NCBI RefSeq assembly: GCF_042427575.1
Contig: NZ_JBHMFD010000003.1
Span: 1-46,025, forward strand
Direction of reading: 5' to 3'
Source of the DNA: Bergeyella porcorum
Lineage (GTDB): Bacteria; Bacteroidota; Bacteroidia; Flavobacteriales; Weeksellaceae
Length of the DNA: 46,025 nt
Below, one piece after another: positions 42,972-46,025 of this stretch; the first letter of the stretch is position 1; the number at the start of each line of letters is the position of its first letter. A program made the translations under genes and the position numbers. Under the pieces are notes generated by a model. It was given only the letters and a program-made list of their open reading frames with translations, had not been told where the DNA came from and did no database searches.

Positions 42972-43922
42972 TTATTCACACGCATACTTAGATTTTTTCA
43001 AAAAGTTTTCCGTTGCCTTTTCGTCTGCAAAATCTAAAGTTAAAATTTCCTTTATTGCTTGTTTTTTATTCAGTGAGTTTTTGTAATAATTTTTTGTGAT
43101 AATGTAGCCTATAAAATAACCTAAATCTGCAGGTCTGTCTTTTATAGTCGCCGTATTTGAAAGCCAATTTTGAAAATCATGACCATACATTTCTTTTTTA
43201 AACTCCTCCCAAATCCTACATTGGTTTTTCATTCCGAAATCAATGTAAGGTGCTTCAACTTTTTTGTTAAGAATTAATTCCGCAATAAAATCGGCGGAAC
43301 CTTCTTTTAAACAATTCCCAAGCAGGTTTGATTTGTTAGAATTATTTAAATTTTGCTGTGTGTGAACAAGTTCGTGAGTTGTTAGAAACATAATTCCCGA
43401 ATTAATTTTCATTCTGTCCTGATAATTTTTTGGAAGTTCAGAATAATCAACAAATTTATCAGACGACGCCAATTCAGAACCAATAATTAAATTTCCGTTA
43501 ATTACGGTTCCACCACCTTTTAAAATTCCAATTGTAAAGTAAATTTTTGGCGGATTAAATTCAGGATAAATCTTTTGGAATTTTTTGTAAATCTTTTCAA
43601 CTTTGTTAAAATCATTCTGAATGTTTTCGGTTTTAGGTCGAATTGAATTCCAAAATTTTGGATATTCTGCAAATGATTTTATCCATTTTTCTGAAGTAAA
43701 ATCTCTTGACTTTATGAAATCCTGCAATCCGTTTGAAGCGTTTTTAATGTAAATCTTTTCAAAAATTTGGACTTTATTTATGTTATTTGAGTTTTTTACA
43801 GCGTCAAAAGCAGTCCAAAATCTTTTTATGTCAGAAGTTTCAATATGTTTTTTGAAGTTATTTGTTTGACTAAACGCAAAATTTGAAAAAAATATCAAAA
43901 TAATCAGAAATCTTGTATTCAT
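42972..43922 (-). CDS. Secreted HELVH-motif protein, putative zinc metallopeptidase (cassette gene)
   Basis: 316 residues with a signal peptide (MNTRFLIILIFFSNFAFSQ). A possible zinc-protease site HELVH (183-187) is followed 20 residues later by KEGSADFIAEL (Glu207), the spacing of DUF2268-like predicted Zn-dependent proteases. It is AT-rich, with codon use unlike the core genes. It stands alone between two palindromic attC-like elements. The true substrate and even activity are unproven. Confidence 0.6.
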   Translation of the reverse strand: MNTRFLIILIFFSNFAFSQTNNFKKHIETSDIKRFWTAFDAVKNSNNINKVQIFEKIYIKNASNGLQDFIKSRDFTSEKWIKSFAEYPKFWNSIRPKTENIQNDFNKVEKIYKKFQKIYPEFNPPKIYFTIGILKGGGTVINGNLIIGSELASSDKFVDYSELPKNYQDRMKINSGIMFLTTHELVHTQQNLNNSNKSNLLGNCLKEGSADFIAELILNKKVEAPYIDFGMKNQCRIWEEFKKEMYGHDFQNWLSNTATIKDRPADLGYFIGYIITKNYYKNSLNKKQAIKEILTLDFADEKATENFLKKSKYACE

Positions 43923-43939
43923 CGCAGGTTTTATAAAAT

Positions 43940-44140
43940 TGCAGGTAACGGGAAACGCATTGGCGAAGTGGCGGATAAATTGGACGAAAAGTTCAATTTA
44001 GCAGTAACGTAGCCGATGTGTTTCCACATCACTAACTTACAATAAAAAAGCGAATGTGGAACACATTCGGCGGGAAAAGAAGCACAAAAGTTCAATTTTG
44101 CACTTAACCCGCCATTTTGCCAATGCGATGTTAGCGGTTC
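43940..44140. other. attC-like long imperfect palindrome with nested hairpins
   Basis: Outer arms CGCATTGGCGAAGTGGCGG (43956-43974) and CCGCCATTTTGCCAATGCG (44109-44127) pair at 16 of 19 positions. Inside are two small perfect hairpins, GATGTGTTTCCACATC (44015-44030) and GAATGTGGAACACATTC (44052-44068), which are also nearly complementary to each other. AAAAGTTCAATTT occurs as a direct repeat at 43987 and 44086. Flanking TAACG (left) and GTTAGC (right) resemble recombination-core edges. Confidence 0.65.
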
Positions 44141-44151
44141 GGGCTTTTTTG

Positions 44152-45012
44152 TTAGCCTTTGTTGTCTTTTCGATTTAATAATGGTCTGTGTTTTTTTATT
44201 AAATATTCTTCTAATTCATAACGTCCAAAATCAACTGGAAAAAGTGTCACTTTACACGTTTTTAAAAACTCTGTTACTTTTCTGTCTTCTGTTTCGCTAA
44301 AATAACGTTTTTTACCTTTAATTTCTTGTAGTGTAAAATCTAAAATGTCAGTTCCAATATGTCTTCTAAGTGCTGAAAAATATGTTCGACCACTATGCGT
44401 TTTTATTCGTTCTCCAATGTCAGAACTTTCTCCGATATAAATTAGTTTGTCTGATTTGTCTTTTACAAGATAAAGTCCAGCCGAACTAATAGTTTTTGCA
44501 TCAAACCAAGGTGTAAAAGTCGATTTTAGAATTTTAATTTCTCCCTCTTCTAAGATTTTTGCAAAATTTTCTTGAACTACGTTCCAAAGTCCTCTTTGGT
44601 CTGCAATTGCAAACTTTTTCCTTTTGTCAAGTTGAAAACCGTTAAGTTTTGTTGGTAAATTTACAATTCCAAATTCTTCAACCTCTTTTCGTCCAATGTT
44701 TGTCGAAATAAATTGAATTTTAAACTTGTCAATTGTTGTTGGTTTGGCAAGTTGATTTGTAGAGTTAAGTTTCTCGAAATTCTTGTAAAAAGTCGATGTC
44801 GTTGGCTTAAATTGTTGTTTAAGTCTTTTAACAAGTTCTTTTCCTTCACCAACATAAAACGGAACTTTGTCAAGCGATATTAAATAATTTCCACAGCCTT
44901 TTTCATTAACAGTCGATGTGTCACAAAACGGCTGAGTTTTCAATTTGTTAAGTCCACAGGATAAAATTTCGTCTGATTGTTTTTGAATTATGTCCCAACT
45001 AAATTTCGTCAT
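44152..45012 (-). CDS. Tandem GIY-YIG domain protein (cassette gene)
   Basis: 286 residues with two GIY-YIG-like modules. N-terminal: GNYLI (41-45), FYVGEG (52-57), Arg63, Glu113 and TKLNG. C-terminal: GLYLV (179-183), IYIGES (191-196), Arg202, ELEEYLIKKHRPLLN with Glu268/269. Each module shows the two short strands, an arginine and a glutamate expected for the nuclease fold. A linker of about 50 residues joins them. Functions of this superfamily include restriction, repair and mobile-element endonucleases; which applies is unknown. AT-rich, single gene between palindromic elements. Confidence 0.75.
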   Translation of the reverse strand: MTKFSWDIIQKQSDEILSCGLNKLKTQPFCDTSTVNEKGCGNYLISLDKVPFYVGEGKELVKRLKQQFKPTTSTFYKNFEKLNSTNQLAKPTTIDKFKIQFISTNIGRKEVEEFGIVNLPTKLNGFQLDKRKKFAIADQRGLWNVVQENFAKILEEGEIKILKSTFTPWFDAKTISSAGLYLVKDKSDKLIYIGESSDIGERIKTHSGRTYFSALRRHIGTDILDFTLQEIKGKKRYFSETEDRKVTEFLKTCKVTLFPVDFGRYELEEYLIKKHRPLLNRKDNKG

Positions 45013-45052
45013 TTTGGTCTGTCAGTTTTCGTTTTAGGTTCGGTCGTTTTAG

Positions 45053-45262
45053 CCTGACCGCTAACGTTTGGGTATTTCCGAAGGCGGGGAAATCGAAGTC
45101 GAAAGTTTCTATTTTGCACTAAGGCAAGCCAAAACGAATTTTTATGAGCCAAATTTAAAAATAAAAAACGAATAAAATTCATTTTTGGCGGAGATAAAAG
45201 TACAATCCTGGAATTTAGCACTTTAGCCCCGCTTTTTGCAATACCTTGTTATAGTCAGTTTT
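45053..45262. other. attC-like long imperfect palindrome
   Basis: Outer arms GGTATTTCCGAAGGCGGGG (45071-45089) and CCCCGCTTTTTGCAATACC (45227-45245) are complementary at 14 of 19 positions. The left edge reads GCTAACG and the right edge TTGTTATAG followed by AGTTTTT. The 137-base centre is AT-rich without an ORF. It separates two single-gene cassettes. Confidence 0.65.
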
Positions 45263-45269
45263 TCTTTCG

Positions 45270-45878
45270 TTAGTCGCCATATTTTCTATACCAATTTTCT
45301 TTAATCTTCCAGTTATCGTCAGGTCTTTCAGCAACTTTTTTTTCTAATCTTTTTATCTCTTCTGGGTCGTCCGTGTAAACAAAATATGTCGAAGGTGAGT
45401 CGAAAAAATTACGGAAAACCCAAAATGTCACTGTTGTTGAATTATTTTCTTTGTTTCTATATATTCCAATGTCGTTTCCACCATTTGAAACTATTGGAAA
45501 TTCAAAAGGTAATTCACAAACCCATCCATTCCAGCTAACATTTGGATTGAGTTCTTTGTTTTTTACTTGTTTTACGATTTCATTTCTTTTGTTTTCAAGA
45601 ATGAACCAGTCTACTTTTTCTATAGCAAGATTGGTGGTATGTCGGAAAAGCGTTAAAAGAAAGAGTAAGGAAATTGTCACAAGTTTTGCTACACGAAGTT
45701 TCGTTAATGTTTTTCTTTCTTTGATTGTCTTTACTAATTGAATTACTGCTAGTATTAATAGTATCAAAGTCAATCCAAGCCATATAAATGCTAAAAAGAA
45801 AAAATTCATGTAGTAGTAGTTTATGAGGGTCAAAATAACCCAAACTACGATTGTCCATATAAGTTCTTTTTTTGTCAC
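45270..45878 (-). CDS. Membrane protein of unknown function (cassette gene)
   Basis: 202 residues with three predicted N-terminal membrane helices (about 8-26, 28-50, 66-84), then a soluble C-terminal half of mixed strands (WNGWVCELPFEFP, TVTFWVFRNFF) and a charged end. I do not recognise the family. It is AT-rich, ends 19 bases before the conserved GTTA core of the next attC-like element (minus-strand direction), and has no obvious promoter of its own. Confidence 0.6.
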   Translation of the reverse strand: MTKKELIWTIVVWVILTLINYYYMNFFFLAFIWLGLTLILLILAVIQLVKTIKERKTLTKLRVAKLVTISLLFLLTLFRHTTNLAIEKVDWFILENKRNEIVKQVKNKELNPNVSWNGWVCELPFEFPIVSNGGNDIGIYRNKENNSTTVTFWVFRNFFDSPSTYFVYTDDPEEIKRLEKKVAERPDDNWKIKENWYRKYGD

Positions 45879-45949
45879 TATGTCGGTTTCTAAAATTGGC
45901 TATACACCCAAATATACGAACATTCGTTTATTTTTTACATATATATTGC

Positions 45950-46025
45950 GTATATCGGTTAGTATATGAAAAGTAGGCGATTTCGAAGTGCCAAATTTTC
46001 GGTTAAGCACAAAGTATAATACGAG
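45950..46025. other. Probable left half of a fourth attC-like element (cut by window edge)
   Basis: GGTTAGTATATGAAAAGTAG followed by GCGATTTCGAAGTGCC resembles the left arm at 45060-45100 (GCTAACGTTTGGGTATTTCC, then GGGGAAATCGAAGTC). The matching right arm would lie outside the window, implying that the array continues. Confidence 0.4.

Overview
The window looks like a chromosomal segment of a member of Bacteroidota, class Flavobacteriia, most likely the Weeksellaceae (Chryseobacterium/Riemerella/Bergeyella group). The evidence is: AT-rich genes without Shine-Dalgarno sequences; repeated -7 promoter boxes of the type TAnnTTTG a short way upstream of start codons; a T9SS plug-family protein and an alpha-amylase with a T9SS-type C-terminal domain; bacillithiol deacetylase BshB1; and a transketolase split into two genes. 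The genus is not resolved from sequence reading alone.

Layout. 1-318 is the 5' part of a transposase-type helix-turn-helix gene cut by the window edge, followed by tRNA-His (494-568). 604-4103 (minus) holds bshB1, an aldehyde dehydrogenase and the T9SS plug-family gene. 4359-7202 (plus) is a long structured leader, a secreted coiled-coil surface protein and an HU-like protein. 8020-11016 (plus) encodes an SLC13-type transporter, a metallo-hydrolase and an esterase. 11050-15994 (minus) encodes prephenate dehydrogenase, a small anchored protein, alanine dehydrogenase, TsaE, a DedA protein and release factor 2. 16141-22991 (plus) is an RND efflux operon (TetR, TolC-like, adaptor, DUF1304 protein, pump). 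23263-26435 holds truA and, divergently, a phosphoesterase, an Smr protein, DUF3822 and rsmD. 26509-34625 (minus) holds the split transketolase, a sodium:solute symporter, pheS, a YceI lipoprotein, deoC and an EEP-family nuclease. 34803-42529 holds a secreted alpha-amylase, aminopeptidase P, a coiled-coil protein, a Nif3-like protein, a voltage-gated channel with a zinc ribbon, and a patatin.

From about 42.9 kb to the right edge the character changes. Three unrelated, more AT-rich, single minus-strand genes (secreted HELVH protein, tandem GIY-YIG protein, membrane protein) are each followed by a core of the form CCCCGCnnnTTGCAAnnCCnnGTTA (read on the plus strand). At two junctions this core is one arm of a ~200-bp imperfect palindrome. 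The arrangement resembles integron gene cassettes with unusually long attC-like sites (a CALIN-like array with no integrase in view). It is the strongest candidate here for an incompletely described system.

The intergenic regions are unusual. Degenerate word-like repeats recur in both orientations at seven or eight places. There is also a 22-bp periodic palindrome array upstream of the transporter, a 42-bp tandem repeat, an 8-bp tandem repeat that runs into the 3' end of the alanine dehydrogenase gene, and an (AC)10 tract in a short leader ORF behind a near-consensus promoter. The core genes are otherwise ordinary housekeeping, transport and envelope functions.
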